Source of the DNA: JBCAXA01 sp038534295
GTDB taxonomy: Bacteria; Pseudomonadota; Gammaproteobacteria; Steroidobacterales; Woeseiaceae
Length of the DNA stretch: 64,000 bases
Direction: 5' to 3'
Assembly: GCA_038534295.1 (NCBI GenBank)
Contig: JBCAXA010000001.1
Span: 434,001-498,000, forward strand
Below are positions 47,814-56,376 of this stretch, in pieces. Position 1 is the first letter of the stretch. Each line of letters begins with the position of its first letter. The notes under the pieces are model-generated. The model saw nothing but the letters and a program-made list of their open reading frames with translations. It had not been told where the DNA came from and ran no database searches. Made by a program: the position numbers and the translations under genes.

Positions 47814-49151
47814 ATGCTGAACACACTATCGCGGACGGCATTCGGCGTTGCTGTCATTGCGCTTTCGCTTCTTGCGCGAGCCGACAGCCACGAGGATTCG
47901 CGCGACCGGGTCGTCTTTTACCAGTACGCGCTGTACTTGCTGCCGGGTTCTGAAGGCGATCCGCTGGCGACCGCAAGCCAATTGATCGAACGTCGTTTCG
48001 ATCAATTTGCGATCGTTGATAAATGGGACGATCCGCCGAGCCAGCCTACTCTGTCGCTCAGTCTGATCGACGATGCTCAAAGGTCTTACGCGCCGCCGGA
48101 CTTGGAGTCGATCAGCTACTTCGGCCGCGGGCTCAGTCGCGCGCAGGCCTTGGCCGTGCAAAAGGCCGACCAGGCGCTGCTAGTCAACTTTGCCTATCCG
48201 GCGCAAATGACGGCAGCCGAGTTCCCAAATGCGCTGGCGCTCATGCATGCTGTTGCCGGCGAACACGACTGTCTGATTTGGGACGAAGCGACGCGTGAGA
48301 TCTTTCATCGCGACGCATGGCGCGAAATGCGCATCGAGACCTGGAACGACGGCGTTCCGTCAGTCGAGGATCACACCGTCATTCACGCCTACAAGAACGG
48401 CGAGTACGTTCGTGCTATCACCCTCGGCATGGAGAAATTCGGCCTTCCGGACATCGTCGTAAACGATTTCTCCTGGTCGTCAAACACCCGCGTCGGGACG
48501 CTCATAAATCTGGTCGGCCAAACGCTCATCGAGGGCGGCGAGCTGTCGGATCAACTGACCTTGGAGCTCGACCTCGAGCGCATCAAGCACATCGAGACGC
48601 GCGACAAGGTGTTGGCGTCGCTCCTCGACAACGCCGAGCGTCAAATGACGCTGCACTTCAAACCGGCCGACCGAGACGAAGGTGATCCGAGAAACTTCCT
48701 TCTCGAGATTCGCTTTGACACGGCGGCTGGCGAAACCACCCAAGAGCAACAGGACGCGTTGCTGAGCGCCCTGTTCGGATGGACAGACTCGATCGTCGAA
48801 GTTGCCCACAACGACGCAATTCTCGCCGCCAGCAACAGAGCGAAAGCGCAAATGTCCAGGCTGCGTGAGGACTTCAATGCTGGCCTCGAACCAGGCGAGT
48901 ACATCCACGTCAAAGCGCCGTTTCGGACATCGGTCGGCGGCAGCGAGTACATGTGGGTCGAAGTGATTGAATGGCAGGGCAGCAAGATTCGCGGGCTGCT
49001 GCAAAACGAGCCGTTTAATGTTCCCGAGCTAACGGCTGGCTCCGAAGTGCGTGTCGAGCAAGCGGACTTATTCGACTACATTCGCTATTTTGCGGATGGG
49101 CGGATCGAAGGCAACGAGACCGGCAAGCTGATTCAGCAAAGCCAACAGTAG
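47814..49151 (+). CDS. secreted DUF2314-containing protein
   Basis: This 445-residue protein has a signal peptide (about residues 1-25). A long N-terminal region of unknown fold is followed by a C-terminal DUF2314 domain (about 355-440), with EYIHVKAPFRTSVGGSEYMW, the WVEVIEWQGSKIRGLLQNEP segment, and GRIEGNETG. DUF2314 occurs in YegJ-like proteins of unknown role. The ATG at 47814 has AGGCGA upstream; a TTG six codons earlier is less likely. The first residues MLNT and leader context resemble those of the repeat protein before it. Confidence 0.75.
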   Translation: MLNTLSRTAFGVAVIALSLLARADSHEDSRDRVVFYQYALYLLPGSEGDPLATASQLIERRFDQFAIVDKWDDPPSQPTLSLSLIDDAQRSYAPPDLESISYFGRGLSRAQALAVQKADQALLVNFAYPAQMTAAEFPNALALMHAVAGEHDCLIWDEATREIFHRDAWREMRIETWNDGVPSVEDHTVIHAYKNGEYVRAITLGMEKFGLPDIVVNDFSWSSNTRVGTLINLVGQTLIEGGELSDQLTLELDLERIKHIETRDKVLASLLDNAERQMTLHFKPADRDEGDPRNFLLEIRFDTAAGETTQEQQDALLSALFGWTDSIVEVAHNDAILAASNRAKAQMSRLREDFNAGLEPGEYIHVKAPFRTSVGGSEYMWVEVIEWQGSKIRGLLQNEPFNVPELTAGSEVRVEQADLFDYIRYFADGRIEGNETGKLIQQSQQ

Positions 49152-49180
49152 AACGCCCATCGGTTCGCAGCGAGCGAAGG

Positions 49181-50062
49181 TCAGCGCGTAATTTCAACGC
49201 CAGCCTGCGCAAGAAAGCGCACCGTCTGCTCGCCGCCCGCGACGGTTTCCTCTTGATCCGCGGAGTCGACAACGTCGGCGATGCGCGCAGCGACCTGCTC
49301 AGCGGTACGATCACGTTCATCGAGGGTGATGCCTTGCGTACCGAAAATCCGGGTCGCGCCGTAGCTGCCGGCACCCGCGCAGAGGATCAGTCGCGCCGGG
49401 GCAGCGTCACAGCAAAGATACACCAGTCCTTCGCTAACGCTGTCCGGGGTTAACTTCGCCAAGGCTTCCTCAGGCATCAGGCCTTCGGTCATTTGTGTGG
49501 CGGCGACGGGCGAGAGGGCATTAACGTGAATACCCTTCGCAATCCCTTCCAGGTGCAGGACGTTCATCAGGCCGATTACACCCATCTTGGCAGCACCGTA
49601 GTTCGCCTGACCAAAGTTGCCGTACAAACCAGACGATGATGACGTAAACACGATGCGCCCGTACTGGCGCTCGCGCATGTGCTGCCACACCGCGTGCGTG
49701 CAGATGGCACTGCCGGTCAGGTGAACATCGATCACCGCACGCCACTCGTCCAAGGTCATCTTCGCAAACGACCGATCACGAAGAATGCCGGCGTTGTTTA
49801 CGAGAATATCGATGTGGCCCCAACGATCGATGGTCTTCTCAACCATCGTCGTAACCGCTGCTGGGTCCGTTACGTTTGCAGCAATGGCTATGGCTTCTCC
49901 GCCGAGGGCTGCGATTTCGTCGCAAACGCTGTCCGGCGACTGAATATCGCTTGCGACAACGCGTACGCCGCGTCGGGCAAGCGCGATAGCGTGGCTGCGG
50001 CCGAGTCCCGCACCCGCACCGGTGATGATCGCGACCCGATTATCGAATTCAATGGAAGCCAT
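49181..50062 (-). CDS. short-chain dehydrogenase/reductase
   Basis: This 293-residue SDR has the NAD-binding GAGAGLG motif, the NNAG motif, the catalytic serine in SSSSGLYG and YGAAK with Tyr and Lys. The sequence resembles the (3R)-hydroxyacyl-CoA dehydrogenase part of peroxisomal multifunctional enzyme type 2 (GLGRSHAIALARRG). A C-terminal extension of about 60 residues follows. A ribosome site GGAG lies 8 bases before ATG 50062. It likely oxidises a hydroxyacyl-CoA or steroid, but the substrate is not fixed. Confidence 0.85.
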   Translation of the reverse strand: MASIEFDNRVAIITGAGAGLGRSHAIALARRGVRVVASDIQSPDSVCDEIAALGGEAIAIAANVTDPAAVTTMVEKTIDRWGHIDILVNNAGILRDRSFAKMTLDEWRAVIDVHLTGSAICTHAVWQHMRERQYGRIVFTSSSSGLYGNFGQANYGAAKMGVIGLMNVLHLEGIAKGIHVNALSPVAATQMTEGLMPEEALAKLTPDSVSEGLVYLCCDAAPARLILCAGAGSYGATRIFGTQGITLDERDRTAEQVAARIADVVDSADQEETVAGGEQTVRFLAQAGVEITR

Positions 50063-50506
50063 TCGCCAACACTCCGTAAATCGTTCAAATGCGCGCCGCA
50101 TCGTACCGGTGAACGTCGTCGAGAACACCCGCTACAGCTCATCGACGAACCAGATGTTGCTAATCAACAACATTTCTATGCATCACAGGCCCGTTAAACT
50201 GTGTGAAAAAGCCACAAGTGTTGCGGAGCCAATTGAGCACGTAGCGTATTGTGACCTGCCCACAAACGGGTATTATCTTTATTTTTAACAATTATTTATA
50301 AACTCAAAACTTTCCACTGACACCATCTGCGTCAGTTAAACACTACAGTTTTTGTGTGATTTGCAACACAGCAGATAAAATCTGTGTTCTTTTTGTTGCT
50401 TATTTGCAACACTTTTTGTATCGCAGTAATTTTGCTCCACCAACGCCGAGGGGCGGCGGTGCCGCGGACGCGTGTCCGGCGGCCAAACCGACAAGGAGCA
50501 ACGATC
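50063..50506. promoter_or_regulatory. AT-rich divergent regulatory region of the TonB receptor
   Basis: There is no gene in these 444 bp. They hold a CRP-like site TGTGA-N6-ACACA (50355-50370), two related TGTGA-N5-CCACA elements (50202-50216, 50250-50264), a direct repeat ATTTGCAACAC (50359-50369 and 50402-50412), GTTGC-N6-GCAAC (50395-50410) and AACACAG/CTGTGTT (50365-50371, 50382-50388). The region is markedly AT-rich against its surroundings. Confidence 0.55.
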
Positions 50507-53383
50507 ATGAAACACCGCAGAAGCGCCCGTGTCTGGCGTCTCGCGGCAGCCGGCCTGGTTTCAGCCTGCCTACTGCCTGGGACGACCGCACTGGCCCAAA
50601 GCGAGTCCGAGGAAGGGCTCGAGGAGATCGTCGTCACTGGTTCGCGAATCGTTCGCAACGACTTGACGGCCAATAGTCCGATTGCAATTTTCGATGCTGA
50701 ACAACTGCAGTTGCAGGCAACCACCAACGTTGAGGAATTCCTGCGCGACATGCCGCAATTTGTCGCCGGCGTTGGTTCCAACTCCAATAACGGTAACGAT
50801 GGGTCGGCCACGGTTGACCTAAGAAATCTCGGCGAGTCACGTACGCTCGTCTTGGTCGACGGCAAACGCTTCGTACCGTACGACTTTCAGGGCTTTGTCG
50901 ATCTCGGCATGATCCCGGCGTCGCTCATTGAGCGGGTGGAGGTCATCACCGGTGGTGCATCGGCGGTTTACGGGTCCGATGCAGTTGCGGGTGTCGTCAA
51001 CTTCATCATGAAGAAGAACTTCTCCGGTATCGAGTTTGATGCCAGCTATGGGGTCAGTAACGAGAACGACGCGAGCCGACGCGACTTTGCATTGACGCTG
51101 GGCGGTGACATTGCCGGCGGTCGCGGTAACGTCGTGTTCAATGTCGGCTTCACGGATCAAGAAGCACTCACGCAGGGCGATCGCGACTATTCGCTGTTCT
51201 CCCTCGATGACGCACTTCAGCCTGGCGGCTCCTTCACGACGCCGTGGGGCACGTTGATTGGCAACTTCCCGAGCGTCGATACAGCCGGTGCAGGCGTTGT
51301 TCAGTTCGCCCGTGACGGCAGCGGCGACATTGTCGCCACGACGGACCTCTTTAACTTCAATCCGTTCAACCTGCTGCAAGCACCGCAAGAAAAGTGGACC
51401 GGTACTGTCATCGCCGACCTCGACATTAATGAGGACTTCCGCGCGTACGTACGCGGCTCGTTTGCCAACAACCAGATCAACACGGTTATCGCACCCTCAG
51501 GAACGTTCTTCTTTCCGTTCGTTGTCAACACGAACAACCCGTTCCTATCCGCGCAAGGACAAAGCGTCCTGAACGACTTCGACCTCGCTGAAACAGACCC
51601 GACGACCGCCGGCGACGGCTTCGTGAATATCGCGCTGGGCCGGCGACTCACCGAACTCGGCACGCGCGATTCGCTCTACGAGAACACGGCGTACCAATTC
51701 GTCGGTGGTCTGACTGGCGAAGTCGGTAGCGGCTACAACTGGGAGCTGTTCGCGCAGCGCGGCCGCACCAGTCGGACGCAGAACTTCATCAATGACGTCA
51801 ACTACAACGCGGCGCTGCAGGCCATTCAAGCCGTGGAGAATCCGGACGGCACAATCAGTTGCATCGACCCGTCGGGCGGCTGTGCACCGGCCAACTTCTT
51901 TGGTGAAAACACGCTGAGTCCAGCGGCCGCTGCGTTCATTCGCTTGAACCTCAACGAAAACAACAAGACCGAGCAGACAATCTACGGTGGTTCGATCAGC
52001 GGTGACATGCCGTTCGGTTCAGCCGCTGCAGACTCGAACTTTGCGTTCGCGGTCGGCTTTGAGCTGCGCGAGGAAACCGGCGTCAACCTGCCCGATCAAA
52101 ACTACTCGAGCGGTAACACGATCGGTTTCGGTTCCAGTTCGCCGGTGGACGCGCAGATTGAAATCACCGAGTTTTTCGCCGAGGTTTCGCTGCCGCTGTT
52201 GTCTGGCTCTGCCGTTGGCGACATCACGCTCGATGGCGGTGTCCGCGTTGCCGACTACGATAACGAGGTAACTGGCGTTGCCAGCAACTCGTTCAGCAAC
52301 ACGAGCTGGAAAGCCGGCGGTGAATGGGCCGTTAACGATGCAATCCGCTTCCGTGGTGGATTCCAGCGTGCGGTTCGTGCGCCGACCCTGCGCGAAATCG
52401 GCTTGCCGCGCACGCCGAGTACCGGTGACCTGTCTTCCGATCCTTGTGAAGGCACCAATCCGGTTGGCGATGCGGACCTTACGGCACTGTGCATTGCGAC
52501 CGGCGTGCCGGCAGCCAACATCGGCACGGTTACCAGCATCATCGCCGGGCAAATCAACAACTTCGTTGGTGGTAACGCGACGCTTGAGCCGGAAGAAGCC
52601 GACTCGATCACCTTTGGTGTCGTCTTTACGCCGGAAAGCATCCCGCTGACCGTCGCACTCGACTACTACCAGATCGAAATCGAGAACGCGATCCAACAGG
52701 TCTCTGAGCAGAACATCGTCAATGCGTGCTACGAGAACGAGCGTGACCCGAACGGACGCTTCTGCTCGCTGATTTCTCGGAGCTCGTTGAACGGTTCGCT
52801 GTCGGGTGGCACCACCGTGGGCGTCGACGTATCGCTGATTAACGCGGCGGTCCGAGAGGCCAGCGGTATCGATCTTGCGATCGACTACGCGTGGGAAATC
52901 GGTGAGTTCGGTTCGCTGGACTTCAACTTCACCGGTGTTCACATCATTAAGAACGAACGCCAGGAAGCCGAGTTCTTCCGTGTCGATGATTGTGTCGGGC
53001 TGGCCGGCAACACATGCACCGCGCCTGATCCAGAGTTCCGTTTTGTGCAGAACACGCGCTGGAGCCGCGGCCCATTGACCGTCAACCTGCGCTGGCAGTA
53101 TCTGTCGGAAATCACCAACGACTCGATCGAGCTCGATGGCGTCAGCCCGTCGGCATTCGGTCGGCCGGACTTTGGCTCGTTCAGCTACTTCGACCTTGCG
53201 GCGCTGTACAACTTGAACGAAAACCTGACGCTGCGCGCCGGCATCTACAACTTGCTGGACAAAGAACCGCCGATCGTCGGTAACGACTATGGCGGTACGC
53301 TGGAGAACAGTGGCAACACCTACCCGGCAACGTACGACCCGATCGGTCGGTCATTCACCGTCGGAATCAACGCAGCGTTCTAG
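50507..53383 (+). CDS. TonB-dependent outer membrane receptor
   Basis: This 958-residue receptor has a signal peptide (about residues 1-31). A TonB-box-like EEIVVTGSRI is near residue 41. A plug domain follows, with ASAVYGSDAVAGVVNFIMKK. The beta-barrel ends in the C-terminal phenylalanine (GINAAF). It contains several Cys-pair loops (SCIDPSGGC, DPCEGTNP, NACYENE, DDCVGLAGNTC). It takes up an unknown siderophore, oligosaccharide or peptide; the group without an N-terminal signalling domain is common in marine and Xanthomonas-like gammaproteobacteria. AAGGAG lies 9 bases before ATG 50507. Confidence 0.92.
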   Translation: MKHRRSARVWRLAAAGLVSACLLPGTTALAQSESEEGLEEIVVTGSRIVRNDLTANSPIAIFDAEQLQLQATTNVEEFLRDMPQFVAGVGSNSNNGNDGSATVDLRNLGESRTLVLVDGKRFVPYDFQGFVDLGMIPASLIERVEVITGGASAVYGSDAVAGVVNFIMKKNFSGIEFDASYGVSNENDASRRDFALTLGGDIAGGRGNVVFNVGFTDQEALTQGDRDYSLFSLDDALQPGGSFTTPWGTLIGNFPSVDTAGAGVVQFARDGSGDIVATTDLFNFNPFNLLQAPQEKWTGTVIADLDINEDFRAYVRGSFANNQINTVIAPSGTFFFPFVVNTNNPFLSAQGQSVLNDFDLAETDPTTAGDGFVNIALGRRLTELGTRDSLYENTAYQFVGGLTGEVGSGYNWELFAQRGRTSRTQNFINDVNYNAALQAIQAVENPDGTISCIDPSGGCAPANFFGENTLSPAAAAFIRLNLNENNKTEQTIYGGSISGDMPFGSAAADSNFAFAVGFELREETGVNLPDQNYSSGNTIGFGSSSPVDAQIEITEFFAEVSLPLLSGSAVGDITLDGGVRVADYDNEVTGVASNSFSNTSWKAGGEWAVNDAIRFRGGFQRAVRAPTLREIGLPRTPSTGDLSSDPCEGTNPVGDADLTALCIATGVPAANIGTVTSIIAGQINNFVGGNATLEPEEADSITFGVVFTPESIPLTVALDYYQIEIENAIQQVSEQNIVNACYENERDPNGRFCSLISRSSLNGSLSGGTTVGVDVSLINAAVREASGIDLAIDYAWEIGEFGSLDFNFTGVHIIKNERQEAEFFRVDDCVGLAGNTCTAPDPEFRFVQNTRWSRGPLTVNLRWQYLSEITNDSIELDGVSPSAFGRPDFGSFSYFDLAALYNLNENLTLRAGIYNLLDKEPPIVGNDYGGTLENSGNTYPATYDPIGRSFTVGINAAF

Positions 53384-53401
53384 TTCGCTGGGCGTTTGTG
53401 G

Positions 53402-53431
53402 AACGGGCCCCGTACGGGGCCCGTTTTTATT
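53402..53431 (+). terminator. strong intrinsic terminator after the TonB receptor
   Basis: A perfect 10-bp stem (53402-53411 with 53416-53425) with a GTAC loop is followed by TTTTTATTT. It may serve both strands, since the P-II gene ends 21 bases further on. Confidence 0.9.
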
Positions 53432-53451
53432 TGGGGTGACTGCGGTGTCGC

Positions 53452-53790
53452 TCAGATGGCTTCGTCGCCGGACTCGCCGGTGCGGATGCGCACGACACTG
53501 TCAAGATCGGTAATGAAAATCTTGCCGTCGCCGACCTTGCCGGTACGAGCGGCCTCGACGATCGCTTCGACGACGGCTTCCACTTGGCTCGCGCCCACGG
53601 CTATTTCGAGCTTGGTCTTCGGCAGAAAATCGACGACGTACTCAGCCCCGCGGTAAAGCTCAGTATGGCCGCGCTGCCGCCCGAATCCCTTGACCTCGGT
53701 GACCGTCATGCCTTGGACGCCGACCTCGGCGAGCGCGTTACGAACATCGTCCAGACGGAAGGGTTTGATGATGGCGGTGATCAGCTTCAT
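53452..53790 (-). CDS. glnK: nitrogen regulatory protein P-II
   Basis: This 112-residue protein is full-length P-II. It integrates 2-oxoglutarate, ATP/ADP and glutamine signals and controls glutamine synthetase and nitrogen transport. The T-loop HTELYRGAEYVVDF carries Tyr51, the uridylylation site. The B-loop TGKVGDGKIF and C-loop RIRTGE are intact. The sequence is close to Pseudomonas-type GlnK; no amtB gene adjoins, so assignment to GlnB or GlnK rests on sequence alone. It follows the TonB receptor gene on the same strand after a strong hairpin. Confidence 0.95.
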   Translation of the reverse strand: MKLITAIIKPFRLDDVRNALAEVGVQGMTVTEVKGFGRQRGHTELYRGAEYVVDFLPKTKLEIAVGASQVEAVVEAIVEAARTGKVGDGKIFITDLDSVVRIRTGESGDEAI

Positions 53791-53834
53791 GTCCGCTCAG
53801 TTCCATGCGGGTCGGTACGCGGAGCGTAACAGAT

Positions 53835-53862
53835 ACCGGGCGGCGCCGCCGCGCCGCCCGGT
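53835..53862. terminator. hairpin between receptor and P-II genes
   Basis: Perfect 12-bp arms (ACCGGGCGGCGC and complement) enclose a 4-base loop, just after the second receptor's stop (minus strand). No T run; the very stable stem may shield the receptor mRNA end. Confidence 0.6.
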
Positions 53863-53873
53863 CTCCAGGTCGA

Positions 53874-55919
53874 TCAGAAGTTCAGTCGCAGACCGGCTTC
53901 CCACGTAAGGCCTGGGCGTGGGGCGAAGTCCTTGATGAACGAGCTGTGGTGACGCTGTTCTTCGTCCGTCAAGTTGCGTCCGATCAGGAACAGGTTGAGG
54001 TCGTTGCCGGCAACCTCGACTTGGTAGCCGAGCTGCAGCGACAGATCGTAGAAGCTGTCGGTCGGCAGCTCGAAGTCAGCAATATCGTCCTGCTCGTCAA
54101 CACGCCGGTAGCGTACGTCGCCCGAGAATGCGCCCTGAGTCAGTTCGATACCGAGCCCGTAACTGGACGGCGGCAGCCGCGGTACGTTGTCGTTGCCTTC
54201 AATGTCGAGATCGGCGCTAACGGTATCGTACATACCCACCACGCGAACCCATTCGTTGACGGTAAAGCCTACTTCGAGATCCAAGCCGAAGAACTCAGCG
54301 TTGTCCTGCCGGAACACGAACACCGGCAGGCCGTCTTCGACCTCACCCGTTGCGGTTTCGTAAATGAAGTCCGAGAAATCGTTGTAGTAGACGGAGAACG
54401 CGGTGTCCCAACGCTCGCCCTGGAAGCCGTAATTCACAACGACCGAGAACGAGCGCTCCTCATCGAGATCCGGATCGCCAATTTCGAATGCTCTCGTTGC
54501 CAAATGCGGTCCGTTCGAGAACAGCTCCTCGGCAATTGGCGCACGACCGGCGATGTCGAACATAACACCCAGCGAATGACGTTCGGCAAGCGGCGCCGTC
54601 AGCCCGGCCGCAAAGCCGTACGCACTAAAGTCACGGTTTATTCCGGTAACGGAATCGTGCTCGACACGTTCCAGGCGAGCGCCAATTTCAAAGTCGAAAT
54701 TCTCGAACGCACGCTCACCGACCCAGAAGATACCTTGACTATCAGTATCCACCGGTTCGACGAAGGCTTCTTCGCCGATTGCCGAAAACTCACGGTCAGT
54801 CAGCTGCAGGCCAACGACGCCGCGCCACTTACTGTCGTCGCCGCCGTAAGCGAGTTCGACGCGCGCGTCGTAGGCGTCGTTTTCGAAGTTCGTACCGGCT
54901 TCGCCGTTTGGCTCGAATTCCGTGTGCTCGTAGTCGTTGTAGCCGGCCCGGAACGACAGCGACGAAAACCCAGCAAACGGATCGGCAATGCTGAACTCGA
55001 CGTCGATGCGCTGCTGCTCGAGATCGAGCACCGGATTGCCTTCTTCCTCTTCCTCTTCGCCGCCTTCTTCCTCGCCTTCTTCGATATGCCCGCCCGGCAG
55101 ACCGTAGAAGCCGTTGTAGGTGTTAAAGCTAATGCCAGCCGTCACCCGATCGCCGACGAACGATCCACCGATCGCAATACCGTCTGCTTCGAGCTGGCTG
55201 CCCGGCAGTACGCCGAAGGCTTCTTCTTCCTCTTCGCCTTCTTCGCCGCCTTCCTCGGCCTCTTCGAGTGCGCGCTGCCCCGCAGACTCCGCGAAGCCCG
55301 GAATCTCAAACTCGTCCGCCTCGCGATCGAATGCGTCGATGTGCCACGCGAACTGGCCGCTGCCACCGTCCAGCGCAAGGGCAAACGTGTTCTGATCGCC
55401 GTTGTTATTGCGGCGCGCTTCGAAGCGACCGGAAATCGGCTCATCGGGAACCGTATGCGGTATGCGATTCGTGACGACATTGACGACACCGCCAATCGCA
55501 CCGGAGCCGTACAGCAGTGTTGACGGCCCTTTGAGAATCTCGATCGATTCGGCCGCGAATGCCTCGGTCGTCACAGCGTGGTCAGCACTTGTGACCGACA
55601 CGTCGAGCGTGTCGATGCGATCCTGCATCATCCGTACCCGCGGTCCGGACAGGCCACGAATATACGGTCGACCGGCGTTGTTGCCGAAATCGGCGAAGTG
55701 GACGCCCGGTCGGCCAGCGACCGTTGCACCGATGCTCTCCCGCAGAGCGCGTTGCAACGTCGCGCCTTGCAAGACGTCTGAAGATTGCGCCAGCCCGTCG
55801 TCGGCGAGTGGATGTGCCGTTACGACGAGCTCGTCGACGGCCTCAGCGTCGTCATTGGATTGTGCGAACGCGGCCACCGGCGCGATCGCCAACAGCCCTA
55901 TCAGGGTTTTGGATTTCAT
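53874..55919 (-). CDS. TonB-dependent receptor with poly-glutamate loops, likely metal-linked
   Basis: This 681-residue receptor has a signal peptide (about residues 1-19), a TonB box (ELVVTAHPL), a plug with RPYIRGLSGPRVRMMQD and STLLYGSGAIGGVVNVV, and a barrel ending in LRLNF. Two acidic tracts, at residues 219-233 and 280-293, are almost pure Glu and Gly and fall where external loops of ZnuD-type receptors lie. In that group such loops are His/Asp-rich and bind zinc. A small HHHDD and CSIC protein gene precedes it. AGGA is 9 bases before ATG 55919. Zinc or copper uptake is inference. Confidence 0.85.
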   Translation of the reverse strand: MKSKTLIGLLAIAPVAAFAQSNDDAEAVDELVVTAHPLADDGLAQSSDVLQGATLQRALRESIGATVAGRPGVHFADFGNNAGRPYIRGLSGPRVRMMQDRIDTLDVSVTSADHAVTTEAFAAESIEILKGPSTLLYGSGAIGGVVNVVTNRIPHTVPDEPISGRFEARRNNNGDQNTFALALDGGSGQFAWHIDAFDREADEFEIPGFAESAGQRALEEAEEGGEEGEEEEEAFGVLPGSQLEADGIAIGGSFVGDRVTAGISFNTYNGFYGLPGGHIEEGEEEGGEEEEEEGNPVLDLEQQRIDVEFSIADPFAGFSSLSFRAGYNDYEHTEFEPNGEAGTNFENDAYDARVELAYGGDDSKWRGVVGLQLTDREFSAIGEEAFVEPVDTDSQGIFWVGERAFENFDFEIGARLERVEHDSVTGINRDFSAYGFAAGLTAPLAERHSLGVMFDIAGRAPIAEELFSNGPHLATRAFEIGDPDLDEERSFSVVVNYGFQGERWDTAFSVYYNDFSDFIYETATGEVEDGLPVFVFRQDNAEFFGLDLEVGFTVNEWVRVVGMYDTVSADLDIEGNDNVPRLPPSSYGLGIELTQGAFSGDVRYRRVDEQDDIADFELPTDSFYDLSLQLGYQVEVAGNDLNLFLIGRNLTDEEQRHHSSFIKDFAPRPGLTWEAGLRLNF

Positions 55920-55942
55920 TTTTTAGTGTCCTAATGATGAAA

Positions 55943-55968
55943 GGCACGTTCCCTTCAGGGAATGTGCC
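55943..55968. promoter_or_regulatory. hairpin in the receptor leader
   Basis: An 11-bp stem with one G-T pair (GGCACGTTCCC / GGGAATGTGCC) and a TTCA loop lies 23 bases before the receptor start, between it and the small upstream gene. It could separate or tune the two messages. Confidence 0.45.
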
Positions 55969-56010
55969 GATTATTGGTATTTGTTAGCGCCGCCCGCGCG
56001 GCGTAGGTCC

Positions 56011-56307
56011 CTAGGTGAGAGGGTTCTCGGGTGGTCCGCGTGCGTGTAACTCCGCTATCGGTACCGGTGATGCCTCGAACGGCATGAAGCGTTCGTCACT
56101 GATGCCGGGCGTCTTCAAGGACGCTGCGCCGGCGCAATCCGCCGCGGCAGCGTCCAACGCGATATCGGTGACACAGATCGAACAATCCGCGTGCACCTCA
56201 CCGTCGTCATGATGGTGGCCGCTGGTTACGAGACCAGCGGCGAGGACAGCAAGCGCCAGCACGGCCGGCAGCCATTGCGTCCTCAGGGTCGCAGAATGTA
56301 ATAACAT
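56011..56307 (-). CDS. small exported DUF2946-like protein
   Basis: This 98-residue protein has an N-terminal hydrophobic export segment (LPAVLALAVLAAGLVTSG). A metal-like HHHDD motif and then a HADCSICV motif follow; the rest is short and unstructured-looking. The pattern resembles DUF2946 or CopL-type proteins that accompany metal-linked TonB receptors. The ATG at 56307 has no ribosome site, and a Zur-like box covers it; a leaderless message or a start further downstream is possible. An in-frame TTG at 56346 also exists. It precedes the poly-Glu receptor on the same strand. Confidence 0.55.
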   Translation of the reverse strand: MLLHSATLRTQWLPAVLALAVLAAGLVTSGHHHDDGEVHADCSICVTDIALDAAAADCAGAASLKTPGISDERFMPFEASPVPIAELHARGPPENPLT

Positions 56308-56310
56308 AAC
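56298..56310. promoter_or_regulatory. Zur-like box
   Basis: GTAATAACATAAC matches the Zur core GTTATAATATAAC at 11 of 13 positions. It lies at the very start of the small protein gene that precedes the receptor. Confidence 0.4.
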
Positions 56311-56376
56311 AGTTGGAATTGTAGAGACGGCTCCCAACAGCCGCAACTAAGCTTTTTTTGAGGTTCGCGTTCTAAC

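Noticed and set aside
55041..55265. Poly-glutamate tracts as a sequencing or assembly slip
   Set aside because: Both tracts keep the reading frame, use mixed GAA/GAG codons and fall in two separate loops, so they look like real protein sequence.
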